Source: E44-bin88 sp050123275
GTDB lineage: Bacteria; Chloroflexota; Dehalococcoidia; Dehalococcoidales; BS750m-G39
Direction: 5' to 3'
DNA: 25,388 bases
Assembly (NCBI GenBank): GCA_050123275.1
Contig: JASFHK010000017.1
Location: forward strand, 1 to 25,388
The notes under the pieces are model-generated. The model was given only the letters and a program-made list of their open reading frames with translations. It was not told the DNA's origin and ran no database searches. Positions within the stretch are counted from its first letter, which is position 1, and every line of letters begins with the position of its first letter. Below are positions 13,674 through 23,230 of this stretch, piece by piece. The position numbers were made by a program, and so were the translations under genes.

Positions 13674-14915
13674 TTAGGCGGAGAATTTGCCCAGAATCAG
13701 GCAGCCGTTGGTGCTGCCGAAGCCGAAGGAGTTGGAGAGGACGATATTGACATCGGCTTTACGGGCCTTGCCGGGTACGTAGTCGAGGTCGCAGCCGGGG
13801 TCGGGCGTCTCGTAGTTAATGGTGGGCGGGATAACGCCGTCCCGGATGGTGAGCAGGCTGGCGATGGCCTCGATAACCCCCGCCCCTGCCCAGAGGTGCC
13901 CCATCATCGACTTGTTGGCGCTGGTCGGTATCTTGTAGCTGCGCTCGCCGAAGACGCTCTTGATAGCCTTGGTCTCGGAGAGGTCGTTAAGCGTCGTCGA
14001 GGTGCCGTGGGCGTTGATATAGTCAATCCGGTCGGGCGAAATACCGGCGTCGGCCAGCGCCAGCTTCATGCAGGCGGCGGCGCCCTTGCCCTCGGGGTCG
14101 GGGGCGGTGATGTGATAGGCGTCGCTGTTCAGGCCGTAGCCCAGCACCTCGCCGTAGATTTTAGCCCCCCGCTTCCGGGCGGACTCCAGCTCTTCCAGTA
14201 TGACCATGCCCGCCCCTTCGCCGATGATAAAGCCGTCGCGCTCCTTGTCGAAGGGCCGGCTGGCTTTCTCCGGGGCGTCGTTGCGGGCCGACATTACCTT
14301 CAACGGGTCGAGGCCGGCGAAGACCAGCGGCCTGATGGCCGCCTCGGTGCCGCCGGCAATCATGGCATCGACCTCGCCGCGCTGGATGATAACGGCGGCG
14401 TCGCCGATGGCGTGCGTCCCCGAAGCGCAGGCGGTCACCGTGCACATGTTGGCGCCCTTGGCGCCGAACTTGATGGCGACCTGCCCAGTGGCCATATTAC
14501 AGAGGAAACTGGGCACGAAAAAGGGCGAAATCTGCTGGCGCTTGCCCTTGACCAGCAACTCGTGGTTCCGCTCGATGCTCTCGATACCGCCCATAGCCGT
14601 CCCCACCGAAACCCCCACCCGCTCGTCGTTGCCAGCGTCTATCTTGAGCTTGGAATCCTCCAGCGCCATGCGCGCCGCCGCCAGGGCGAAATGGATAAAG
14701 CGGTCGCCGCGCCGCGCCAGCTTGCGGTCGATAAAATCGAGGGGGTCGAAGCCCTTGACCTCGCCGGCAATCCGGGTGCGGAACTCCCCCGCGTCGAAAG
14801 CGGTGACGAGGCCCACCCCCGATTCCCCCCGGCAGAGGGCCTGCCAGCTCGCCTCGGTACCGATACCAAGCGGGGTCACCATGCCCGTTCCGGTAACAAC
14901 TACTCTTCGTTTCAT
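13674..14915 (-). CDS. fabF: Beta-ketoacyl-ACP synthase II (FabF-like)
   Basis: A 413-aa condensing enzyme that extends acyl-ACP with malonyl-ACP. The catalytic triad is intact: C163 in VTACASGTHAIGDA, H303 in NAHGTSTTLND and H340 in KSMMGH, with K335. Start (RRVVVTGTGMVTPLG) and end (NSFGFGSTNGCLILGKF) are typical, as is the length. The usual GHLLGAAGAVE after H340 is GHLWAGAGVIE, so the acyl pocket may differ. Its ATGA overlaps the stop of the adenylate-forming gene, so the two are translationally coupled. No acyl carrier protein or other fab gene is adjacent, which suggests a specialised role rather than the main fatty-acid cluster. Confidence 0.93.
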   Translation of the reverse strand: MKRRVVVTGTGMVTPLGIGTEASWQALCRGESGVGLVTAFDAGEFRTRIAGEVKGFDPLDFIDRKLARRGDRFIHFALAAARMALEDSKLKIDAGNDERVGVSVGTAMGGIESIERNHELLVKGKRQQISPFFVPSFLCNMATGQVAIKFGAKGANMCTVTACASGTHAIGDAAVIIQRGEVDAMIAGGTEAAIRPLVFAGLDPLKVMSARNDAPEKASRPFDKERDGFIIGEGAGMVILEELESARKRGAKIYGEVLGYGLNSDAYHITAPDPEGKGAAACMKLALADAGISPDRIDYINAHGTSTTLNDLSETKAIKSVFGERSYKIPTSANKSMMGHLWAGAGVIEAIASLLTIRDGVIPPTINYETPDPGCDLDYVPGKARKADVNIVLSNSFGFGSTNGCLILGKFSA

Positions 14916-16420
14916 TTCAGGCTTTCCTTATTAATTCCGCCGTCGGCGGTGCGGGGCAAGGCGTCGACGAAAACGACCTCGCGCGGCACCTTGTAGTTAG
15001 CCAGGTGCTCCAGGCAGAATTTCTTTATTTCGGTTTCGCTGCTTTTCTGGCCCGGTTTCAGTGTGACCACCGCCCGCGGTACCTCGCCCCTCGACACGTC
15101 TTCGACCGCCACCACCGCCACCTCAGCCACCTTGGGGTGGGTGCCGATTACGATCTCGATATCGCTGGAGTAGATATTTTGCCCTTTGTTGATAAACATA
15201 TCCTTCTTGCGGCCGGGGGAGAGGAAAAGCCAGCCCTCTTTATCTTGCCAGCCGATATCGCCGGTGTGGAGCCAGCCGTCTTCGACCGCCTGGGCCGTGG
15301 CGGCGGGGCTGTTGTAGTAGCCGTTCATGATGGGCCCCCTGACCGTTATCTCCCCCGTCTCGCCCGCGGGCAGCTCTTTGCCGTCGTCATCGACTATTTT
15401 CAGCTCCCAGCCGGGCAGCACTTTACCCACCGAGTCGGCCGGACTGCTGCCGTCGAGGGCGGTGCAGCTCACCTGTGCCGCCGATTCGGTCATGCCCCAG
15501 AAGTTGACCGGGGTCAGGCCGACATACTGCTTCACTTTCCGGGCGATGTCGGCGGGCATGGCCGAGCCGGCCGTGCCCCACATACGCAGCGAGCTTATGT
15601 CGTGGTTTATCCCCTCCAGCTCGATAGCCTCCACAATCAGGCCGTGCACGAAAGGCACCCCCATGAAGATGGTCGCCTTCTCCCGCTCGATAAGCTCGAA
15701 AAGGCTGGCTACGGACAGGCCGGAGAGAATGGCCACCGCGCTGCCCCGGGCGATAGCCGTCATCATGATGACCACCAGCCCGAAGGCATGGTGCATGGGC
15801 AAAGCGCAGAGGACCACGATATCCTTATCCGTCTGCCCGAAGCTGTCCGCCGATATCTCCGCTTCTTTAGCCAGCGCCCCGTGGGACATGGCCACCCCGC
15901 GGGGGTGGAAGGACGGCCCCGAGCTGTAGGCGATATGGGCCAGATCGGACGGTTCCGGCTCGAAAGCCGGGGGTACGGCAGAACTTTGCGAGATTATCTC
16001 TTCGTAGCCGAGGATATTTCCCCTACCACCGCCACCGAGGGCGATAACCTTTTCCACGAAGGGGAACTTATCCAGCGCCGGAGCTATTTGCTCCAGGCAG
16101 GGGGCTTCGGTGAATATTATCCTGGGGGCGGCATCGTTACACAGGGAAACCAGCTCGGTGAGCTTGTACTTGGGGTCGAGCATGACGGCCACCGCCCCGA
16201 TTTTGACCGCCCCGAAGTAGATGGCGATGAACTCGGGGCTGTTGGCCAGCAGCAGGACGACCCGGTCGCCCTTGCCGACCCCCATCCCCGCCAAAGCGTT
16301 GGCCACTTTATTTGATTCCCGGTCAAGCTCGGCGTAGGACAGCCGGCGCTCGCCCATGACGATTACCGTCTTAGCCGCGTAGCGCTCCGCCGCCCGCTCC
16401 AGCATCTGTTTCAGGTTCAT
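14912..16420 (-). CDS. Adenylate-forming (acyl-CoA synthetase-like) protein with degenerate motifs
   Basis: A 502-aa protein of the ANL superfamily. Fold motifs are clear: LSYAELDRESNKVANAL near the N-terminus, LPMHHAFGL (208-216), NFWGMTES (306-313), WLHTGDIG (383-390) and GRKKDMFINKGQNI (403-416). Two key motifs are abnormal. The P-loop, normally SGTTGxPKG, reads SGPSFHPRG (167-175). The C-terminal motif, normally PRTxxGKIxK, reads PRTADGGINK (489-498), with Gly495 in place of the catalytic lysine. Full adenylation activity is therefore doubtful; thioester formation, substrate binding or a changed reaction are possible. It lies 2 nt after the ATP-grasp gene and overlaps fabF by 4 nt. Confidence 0.86.
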   Translation of the reverse strand: MNLKQMLERAAERYAAKTVIVMGERRLSYAELDRESNKVANALAGMGVGKGDRVVLLLANSPEFIAIYFGAVKIGAVAVMLDPKYKLTELVSLCNDAAPRIIFTEAPCLEQIAPALDKFPFVEKVIALGGGGRGNILGYEEIISQSSAVPPAFEPEPSDLAHIAYSSGPSFHPRGVAMSHGALAKEAEISADSFGQTDKDIVVLCALPMHHAFGLVVIMMTAIARGSAVAILSGLSVASLFELIEREKATIFMGVPFVHGLIVEAIELEGINHDISSLRMWGTAGSAMPADIARKVKQYVGLTPVNFWGMTESAAQVSCTALDGSSPADSVGKVLPGWELKIVDDDGKELPAGETGEITVRGPIMNGYYNSPAATAQAVEDGWLHTGDIGWQDKEGWLFLSPGRKKDMFINKGQNIYSSDIEIVIGTHPKVAEVAVVAVEDVSRGEVPRAVVTLKPGQKSSETEIKKFCLEHLANYKVPREVVFVDALPRTADGGINKESLK

Positions 16421-16422
16421 TT

Positions 16423-17118
16423 TTAAGTCTTTTCCAGTATCACCCTGGCGTCCACGGCTAAAGCACCATCGCTGTAGGCAAAAATAGGGTTGAGGTCAAG
16501 CTCTTTGACCTCGGGATTTTTCTCGACAAAATCGGACACCTTGAGCAGCAGTTTTTCCAGGTAGACTGTCTTCACCGCTTCCTGGCCCCGGTAGCCTTCG
16601 AGCACGGGGTAGCCCTTGATTTCCCTGACCATCTCGGCAGCGTCCCGTTTGGCCAGCGGCACCAGCCGGAAGGACACGTCTTTGAGCACCTCCACCAGTA
16701 TGCCACCCAGCCCGAACATGATTACGGGCCCGAACTGCTCGTCCTTGGACATGCCGATAATCACCTCGACGCCGGGGCGGGCCATCTTTTGCACCGCCAC
16801 CCCCCGGATTTCGGCCCTGGGGTAGCTCTTTCGGGCCGACTGCATGATGGCGTCGTAGGCTTGCTCCACGGCGCGGGCGTCCTCCAGGCCCAGCTTGACC
16901 CCGCCGGCGTCGCTCTTGTGCGTAATATCCGCCGAGGCTATCTTCAAAACTACGGGAAAACCGAGCTCTTTAGCGGCGTCAACGGCCTCCGCTTTGGAAA
17001 CCGCCAGCCGGGTTGCGACGACATCGATTCCCGCCTGGCTGAGAAGCTGCTTGGACTCGACCTCGGTCAGCACCGTTCTGCTTTCACCCCTGGCTTTAGC
17101 GATTAAGGTAGCGACCAA
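16423..17118 (-). CDS. ATP-grasp subunit of ADP-forming acyl-CoA ligase (AcdB-like)
   Basis: A 231-aa protein matching the ATP-grasp (beta) part of ADP-forming acetate/acyl-CoA ligases. Blocks are LTEVESKQLLSQAGI near the start, GFPVVLKIAS with ADITHKSDAGGVKLGL, the VIIGMSKDEQFGPVIMFGLGG core, and the closing LDLNPIFAY. The CoA-binding alpha subunit is not encoded nearby. The start is TTG at 17118: GGAGG lies 5 nt upstream, while the longer ATG reading (17211) would run through the ribosome-binding site and promoter. It is the first gene of the operon with the adenylate-forming gene and fabF, and diverges from the HtrA gene. Confidence 0.86.
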   Translation of the reverse strand: MVATLIAKARGESRTVLTEVESKQLLSQAGIDVVATRLAVSKAEAVDAAKELGFPVVLKIASADITHKSDAGGVKLGLEDARAVEQAYDAIMQSARKSYPRAEIRGVAVQKMARPGVEVIIGMSKDEQFGPVIMFGLGGILVEVLKDVSFRLVPLAKRDAAEMVREIKGYPVLEGYRGQEAVKTVYLEKLLLKVSDFVEKNPEVKELDLNPIFAYSDGALAVDARVILEKT

Positions 17119-17146
17119 GACTGCCTCCTTTACCGGACTGGGGTAA

Positions 17147-17175
17147 ACTATACCAGATTTCAGCCTATTTGGAAA
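17147..17175 (-). promoter_or_regulatory. Promoter for the ATP-grasp/ligase/fabF operon
   Basis: Minus strand TTTCCA (17170-17175), a 17-nt spacer and TATAGT (17147-17152), preceded by TGG as an extended -10. The leader would be about 20 nt, just containing the GGAGG before TTG 17118. Confidence 0.5.
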
Positions 17176-17203
17176 GCTGACGGAGATAGTGACAAAAATC
17201 ACT

Positions 17204-17232
17204 TTGCCCATGCCAGGACGCAGTGCTACAAT
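17204..17232 (+). promoter_or_regulatory. Promoter for the HtrA-like gene
   Basis: TTGCCC (17204-17209), a 17-nt spacer and TACAAT (17227-17232) preceded by TGC, an extended -10. Transcription from about 17239 gives a leader of nearly 60 nt. It is divergent from the ligase operon promoter. Confidence 0.6.
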
Positions 17233-17297
17233 AACCGTTAAAGACCGTTTAACATTCGTGGGCTGTTATTGATAAGCCGAAACGAAAGGAACCGTCT

Positions 17298-18403
<1,106 letters not shown>

Positions 18404-18407
<4 letters not shown>

Positions 18408-21400
18408 TCCAGCCGCCTGACGCCCAGCGTCAGCTCGTGGCCGCTCAGTTTGTGGCTCTCGGTGAAGGCGCCCGTTCCCGGAGCGCCGGTGGCCAGCTCC
18501 TTCGACAGCGTTTCCTGCTTGATGTAGTCGGCGAAGTCGCTCATCACCCGGTTGATATAGTCGTCGCCCTGGTAACAGGTGACGATGTGGTCGGCGATAT
18601 CGAAGCCCGCGGCGCGGCGCATCGTTTGCAGCCGCCTCACGATTTCACGGGCGATGCCTTCGGCTAAAAGCTCTTCAGGAATGTCTTTCGAGACACCCAC
18701 CGAGTGGCCGCTTTCGGAGACGACCACGTAGCCCTCTCGTTCCATCTCCGACGTTTCTTCGACGAACTCCAGACCCTTGACGTTAAGCTCTTCCAGCAGC
18801 TGCGGCGTCAGCCTTTCCAGGGCCTCCCGCTCCCGCTTGCCACCCACCTTGACGATGACCCTGGCCAGAGGCTGCCTGACTTTTATGCCCGCCTCGCTGC
18901 GGGCGGCGCGGCCCAGGCTGGATATCTTCATGGCTAAACGCACGTCTTCGGAGAGCTTTTTATCAATCATAGACTCGTCGGCGACGGGGAAATCGGCCAG
19001 GTGCACGCTCTCCGGGGCGTCGGGCGCCACCGGGCAGACCAGGTTGCGGTAGAGCGCCTCGGCCAGGAACGGGGTAAAAGGCGCCAGCAGCTTGGCCACC
19101 GTCACCAGGCAGTGATAGAGCGTGTTGTAAGCCGCCAGCTTGTCGGCGTCGCTCTCGCTCTTCCAGAAGCGGCGGCGGCTGCGGCGCACGTACCAGTTGG
19201 AAAGCACGTCGACGAAGCCCTCTATCTTCCGCCCGGCATCGGTGGGGTTATAGCTCCCCAGCCCCCCGTCCACGTCGGCGATAAGCTGGTTAAGCTCGGA
19301 GAGTATCCACCGGTCGAGCTCGGCCAGCTCGCCGGCGACTTCTTTACCGGGGGCGAACTTGTCGATATTGGCGTAGGTGACGAAGAAGGAATAGACGTTC
19401 CAGAGCGTGGACAGGAAGCGGCGGCTTATCTCGGCGACCATCTTATCGTCGAAACGATAGACGTTGCCCGCCGCCGTGCTGGTGAAGAAATACCAGCGCA
19501 GGGCGTCCACGCCGTACTTGTCGATAACCGCCCAGGGCTCGATGATATTGCCCTTGGTCTTGCTCATCTTCTCGCCTTTAGCGTCGAGGACAAGCCCCAG
19601 GCAGATAACGTTGTTATAGCAATGCCGGTTGAAGAGCAGGGTGGCGATGGCGTGCAGGCTGTAGAACCAGCCCCGCGTCTGGTCCACCGCCTCGCTGATA
19701 TAGTCGGCGGGGAAGCGCCCGTCCTCCAACAAGGTTTCGTTCTCGAAGGGATAGTGGTGCTGGGCGATGGGCATGGAACCGGAGTCGAACCAGCAGTCGA
19801 TGACCTCGGTAGCGCGCTGCATCTTCTCCCCGCACTGGGGACAGTCGAAGGTCAACTCGTCAACGAAAGGACGATGCAGGTCTAAAGGCTCCTTGAAGCC
19901 GGAAAAGCCCGGTTTGTCTTTCAGGTCTTTGATGCCGCCGATGGCCTCGTAAGCGCCGCAGGACGGGCAGCGCCAGACCGGCAGCGGCGTCCCCCAGTAA
20001 CGCTCGCGGGAGAAGGCCCAGTCGATATTATTCTCCAGCCAGTTTCCGAAGCGGCCGTGCTTGATGTGCTCCGGGTACCAGTTTATCTCGTCGTTGCGGG
20101 CGATGAGGTCTTTTTTAACCGCCGTGGTGCGGATATACCAGGTCTGCTTGGCGTAGTAGAGCAGCGGGGTATCGCAGCGCCAGCAGAAGGGATAGGTATG
20201 CCTTATCGTCTCGCTGCGGAAGAGGAGGCCCTTTTTCTCCAGCTCTTCGAGCACCAGCGGGTCGGCTTTCTTGACGAACTTACCCGAGAAGGGATAGTCA
20301 CCGATAACGTTGCCCCGCAAATCAACGGTGTGGACGAAGTCCAGCCCCTCATTGATACCCGCCTCGTAGTCCACCTCGCCGTAGGCGGGCGCCATGTGGA
20401 CGATGCCCGTCCCCTCGTCTAATGAGACGAAGTCGGTGGCGATAACACGGTAGGTCAAGTCTTTATCGGCTTCCTGCAAAGGCAACCCATCGGTCATCTT
20501 GCGTCTCTCCACGCCGAAGTCGTGGGGATTGAAAAGCGGCTGGTAGCGGATGCCCACCAGGTCTTTACCTTTAAGCTTCTTGACGGCTTTATAGCCCTCC
20601 AGCCCCACCGCCCCCGCCAGCGTCGCCGCCATTACCAGGTAATCGTCCTCGCTTTCCCAAACTGCGTATTCGGCGTCGGCGGCCACGGCCAGGGCGGTGT
20701 TGCCCGGCAGCGTCCAGGGCGTCGTCGTCCAGGCCAGCAGGTAAGCGGGCTTGTCCGCAGGCAGCTGCGGCGCTGCGGCCACCTTGAACTTTATGTAAAC
20801 CGAGGGGTCCTCGGTATCGTCTCTATAGCCGAGGGCTACTTCATGCGAGCTCAGCGAGGTGCCGCAACGGGGGCAGTGGGGGGTGACCCGGTAGCCCTGA
20901 TAAATCAGGCCCTTGTCCCACATCTGCTTTATCGCCCACCAGACGCTCTCGATGTAGTCGTTACTCATCGTCATATAGGCCTTTTCCAGGTCCACCCAAT
21001 AGGCGATGCGCTCGGTGAGCTTATTCCACTCTTTGAGGTAGCTGAAGACGCTTTCCCGGCAGAGTTTATTAAACCGTTCCACTCCGTACTGTTCGATTTG
21101 TTCCTTGCCGGAGAAACCGAGCTTTTTCTCTATTTCCAACTCCACGGGTAAGCCGTGAGTGTCCCAGCCGGCGATGCGCGGCACATAATGGCCTTTCATT
21201 ACTTTGTAGCGGATGACGACATCCTTGAAAATCCTGGCCAGAACGTGATGGATGCCGGGATTGCCGTTGGCAAACGGGGGGCCCTCATAAAAAACGAAAC
21301 GGGGTTTCCCCCGGCGCTGCTCCACGCTGCGCTCGAAGACGTTCTTATCCTTCCAGAAGGCGAGGACTTCCTCCTCGACCTTGGGAAAACTCACTCTGCT

Positions 21401-21418
21401 GCCGACAGGCTCAAACAT
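18404..21418 (-). CDS. ileS: Isoleucyl-tRNA synthetase, type 2
   Basis: A 1004-aa class I synthetase that charges tRNA-Ile. The signature equivalent to HIGH reads PGIHH (54-58) within EGPPFANGN...VLARIFKD, the form seen in the eukaryote-like type 2 (IleS2) enzymes, some of which resist mupirocin. KMSKT is at 617-621. The editing domain lies between (TTPWTLPGN, GTGIVHMAPAYGEVD). Zinc-ribbon-like pairs appear as CPRCG, CPSCG and CPQCG, and WDTHGLPVE and WFDSG are in place. The C-terminal part has the type-2 extension and no terminal zinc finger. GGGGGG precedes ATG by 4 nt. It is controlled by the T-box leader directly upstream. Confidence 0.97.
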
Positions 21419-21435
21419 ATAACCCCCCGTATATT

Positions 21436-21463
21436 AAAAAATCCCGTCCTCTAGGGACGGGAT
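21436..21463 (-). terminator. T-box terminator hairpin upstream of ileS
   Basis: On the minus strand ATCCCGTCC and GGACGGGAT form a perfect 9-bp stem with loop CTAGA, followed by six T residues (21441-21436). It ends 17 nt before the ileS ATG and is the default-off structure of the T-box switch. Confidence 0.93.
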
Positions 21464-21705
21464 AATCTTACCCGCGGTACCACCCTATTTCCCCCGCATC
21501 ATAGCGGAGGCTCTCGTTTTCAGGGCACCAGTCATGCCCCCGTCCTTGATAACGGTTGACGCTACCGACCAGGCCTACTGGGTGCGGCGCACCGTTCGGT
21601 TGGTGGCTCGGGAGTGATTTTCGGGAGGCGGTTACGTCCGGCTCTCACCCGCCCGGACTCGCTTTGGCGCCCGCTTGCCCCCTACTCCTCTCCGTCACTG
21701 CCTGT
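21436..21705 (-). promoter_or_regulatory. T-box riboswitch (Ile) controlling ileS
   Basis: The conserved T-box sequence GGGTGGTACCGCGG lies at 21472-21485 (minus strand). It is followed by the terminator and preceded by a stem III hairpin CCTCCGC/GCGGGGG. Stem I contains GTCCGG/CCGGAC around the GGTGAGAG element, and a specifier segment GAAAATCACTCC in which ATC (21616-21618) is an isoleucine codon. Uncharged tRNA-Ile should pair with the specifier and T-box bulge and favour read-through into ileS. The 5' boundary is approximate. A possible promoter is TTGTTT/TAACCT just upstream (about 21715-21745), overlapping the end of the DUF169 gene's downstream region. Confidence 0.93.
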
Positions 21706-21754
21706 ACCGCTAAAGGTTAGCACAGCCCGGCAAATAAAACAAGCTGCCAAAATA

Positions 21755-22528
21755 CTAGCGGCGCTCCCACCAATCGGGGTATATCATCGTCAGCACCGGC
21801 GAAGGGTCGCAAAGCGGCCCCAGATAGCTGATGGGGTAGCTGACGCCGCGGGCTTTGAGCGATTGCAAGCCCTCTACCGCCTTGGCCAGCATCGCCGGCG
21901 GTAAAGCCATCACCATCTCGTCCTCGGTGACGGCGCCGAAAGCCCTCTCTCCCAGGCAGGGAATAGCCAGCGCGGGTTTGCCGGTGGTGTAACATTGCGC
22001 CAGCCCGTCGGCGCAGGAGCCTTCCCCGATAAAGAAGAATTGAAAGCGCTCGTAGTCACGGAACTGGAGCCCGTTCATGAGGAACATCATCTGCGCCGGG
22101 TTGCCGTAAATCAGGATGACATCGGGCTCGAACTTCGCCGCCGCCAAAGGCGCCAGGACGATAGCCTCCCCGGGGGGAACCAGCGGATAGGCCGCCATTT
22201 GCTTGCGGGCTTCCCCGGCGTCGGCGAACCAGCTCTTGCCGAAGGACTCCGCTTCCCAGTCGAGCTGCTGCTGTGTGGTCGGCGCCAGACCGTTGATGCG
22301 GGCGCAACGCTCACCGAAGTTGTCGCGGGTCGCCCCCACCGTCAGCCCCATGCTGCGCACCATAGCCGGCACCTGGCAAAAAGAAGCCTTGCGGTCTAGG
22401 CGCATTAAGTCGGGGATTTCGTCCAGCTCCTCCACCCTATCCAATCTCTTGTAGGCGACGGGACCAGCTTTAAGGCGCAGCCAGCACTCCACCTCCTGGC
22501 TAAGCCCCGCCCAGTCGGTCTTGGCCAT
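21755..22528 (-). CDS. DUF169 family protein (second of two)
   Basis: A 257-aa soluble protein, distantly similar to the DUF169 protein at 1724-2479. Shared blocks are SFCQVP (C51), the NFGERCARI region (C75), KFEPDVILIYG (about 132-142) and the GEGSCADGLAQC segment (C172, C179), with a further Cys at 191 (AIPCLGERAFG). Function is unknown; the cysteines may bind metal. The start is ATG 22528 after GGGGGAGGGGG with 5 nt spacing; an ATG at 22558 lies upstream of that site and is rejected. It sits 42 nt after jag, so it is probably the last gene of the yidC operon, ahead of the ileS T-box. Confidence 0.82.
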   Translation of the reverse strand: MAKTDWAGLSQEVECWLRLKAGPVAYKRLDRVEELDEIPDLMRLDRKASFCQVPAMVRSMGLTVGATRDNFGERCARINGLAPTTQQQLDWEAESFGKSWFADAGEARKQMAAYPLVPPGEAIVLAPLAAAKFEPDVILIYGNPAQMMFLMNGLQFRDYERFQFFFIGEGSCADGLAQCYTTGKPALAIPCLGERAFGAVTEDEMVMALPPAMLAKAVEGLQSLKARGVSYPISYLGPLCDPSPVLTMIYPDWWERR

Positions 22529-22570
22529 TTCTACCCCCTCCCCCATATTTATAAGCAATCAGCCGGGCGG

Positions 22571-23230
22571 CTATTGCTCGCGGGGCATAATGACCACTTT
22601 GCGCGTCTCGCCCTCGCCGACGCTCTCCGTGGTAACTTCGGGGTCATCGGCCAGAGTCAGGTGGACGATGCGTCTCTCGTAAGCCAACATCGGCTCCAGG
22701 GTGAAGGGACGGCCTCTGGATTTTACCTGCTCCGCCATGCGGTGGGACAAAGCCTGCAACGCCTCGTAGCGGCGCTGCTTATAGCCCTCGACATCAATAA
22801 CGATAGGCACTCTGGCCTGTGTCTTATGGGCCACGACAAGCCTGACAACGTACTGTAAAGCGGAAAGAGTCTGTCCCCGTCGCCCGATGAGGATGCCCAG
22901 GTCGTCGCCGGTCACGTCGAGGCAGACAACCTCGGCGGCGCCTTCGCCGCCCCCCGGCTGGGGCTTGGTCTCGCAGGACACCTCCGCCACGATTCCCATC
23001 CTGGCCAGGAGGCTTTCCAAAACCTCCCTGGCTTTATCGCCCATATTCTCCGGCACTTCAGCTATCGGCTCTACTATTACCATAGCTTCCTCGGATCCCA
23101 GACCCAGGATACCGTGCTTACCCTCTTTTACGACGGTGACCTCCACCTCTTCGCGACTTAGGTTTAGTGTCTCTAATGCTTTTTGGATGGCTTCCCCCAC
23201 GCTCCTGCCGCTTGTCTCCAGATTCTTCAT
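22571..23230 (-). CDS. jag: Jag/KhpB RNA-binding protein
   Basis: A 219-aa RNA-binding protein normally encoded beside yidC. An N-terminal Jag-N domain (1-52, with VGEAIQKALETLNLS and KEGKHGILGLGS) precedes a KH-like domain with the IGRRGQTL loop (115-122) and a C-terminal R3H domain (RIVH, 187-190). The start ATG 23230 fits the family N-terminus; AGGAAGAGAG lies about 8 nt upstream. A longer reading to 23359 adds an Arg/Pro-rich, non-family extension and is rejected. The first 113 nt overlap the end of yidC in another frame, which is unusual and links translation of the two. Confidence 0.93.
   Translation of the reverse strand: MKNLETSGRSVGEAIQKALETLNLSREEVEVTVVKEGKHGILGLGSEEAMVIVEPIAEVPENMGDKAREVLESLLARMGIVAEVSCETKPQPGGGEGAAEVVCLDVTGDDLGILIGRRGQTLSALQYVVRLVVAHKTQARVPIVIDVEGYKQRRYEALQALSHRMAEQVKSRGRPFTLEPMLAYERRIVHLTLADDPEVTTESVGEGETRKVVIMPREQ

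Noticed and set aside
13614..14996. A 460-codon open frame on the plus strand opposite fabF
   Set aside because: It is the GC-rich antisense shadow of fabF: no family motifs, low-complexity Gly/Ala/His composition and no ribosome-binding site. FabF on the other strand is complete with all catalytic residues.
15005..16315. A 436-codon open frame on the plus strand opposite the adenylate-forming gene
   Set aside because: Antisense shadow of a gene with clear ANL motifs; its composition is not protein-like.
17119..17211. 31-residue N-terminal extension of the ATP-grasp protein from ATG 17211
   Set aside because: The extension would be encoded by the promoter and GGAGG site of the gene; TTG 17118 at 5 nt from GGAGG is the better start.
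21241..21260. Apparent loss of the HIGH motif in IleRS
   Set aside because: PGIHH is the normal form in type-2 enzymes, and KMSKT and the rest of the active site are intact, so the enzyme should be active.
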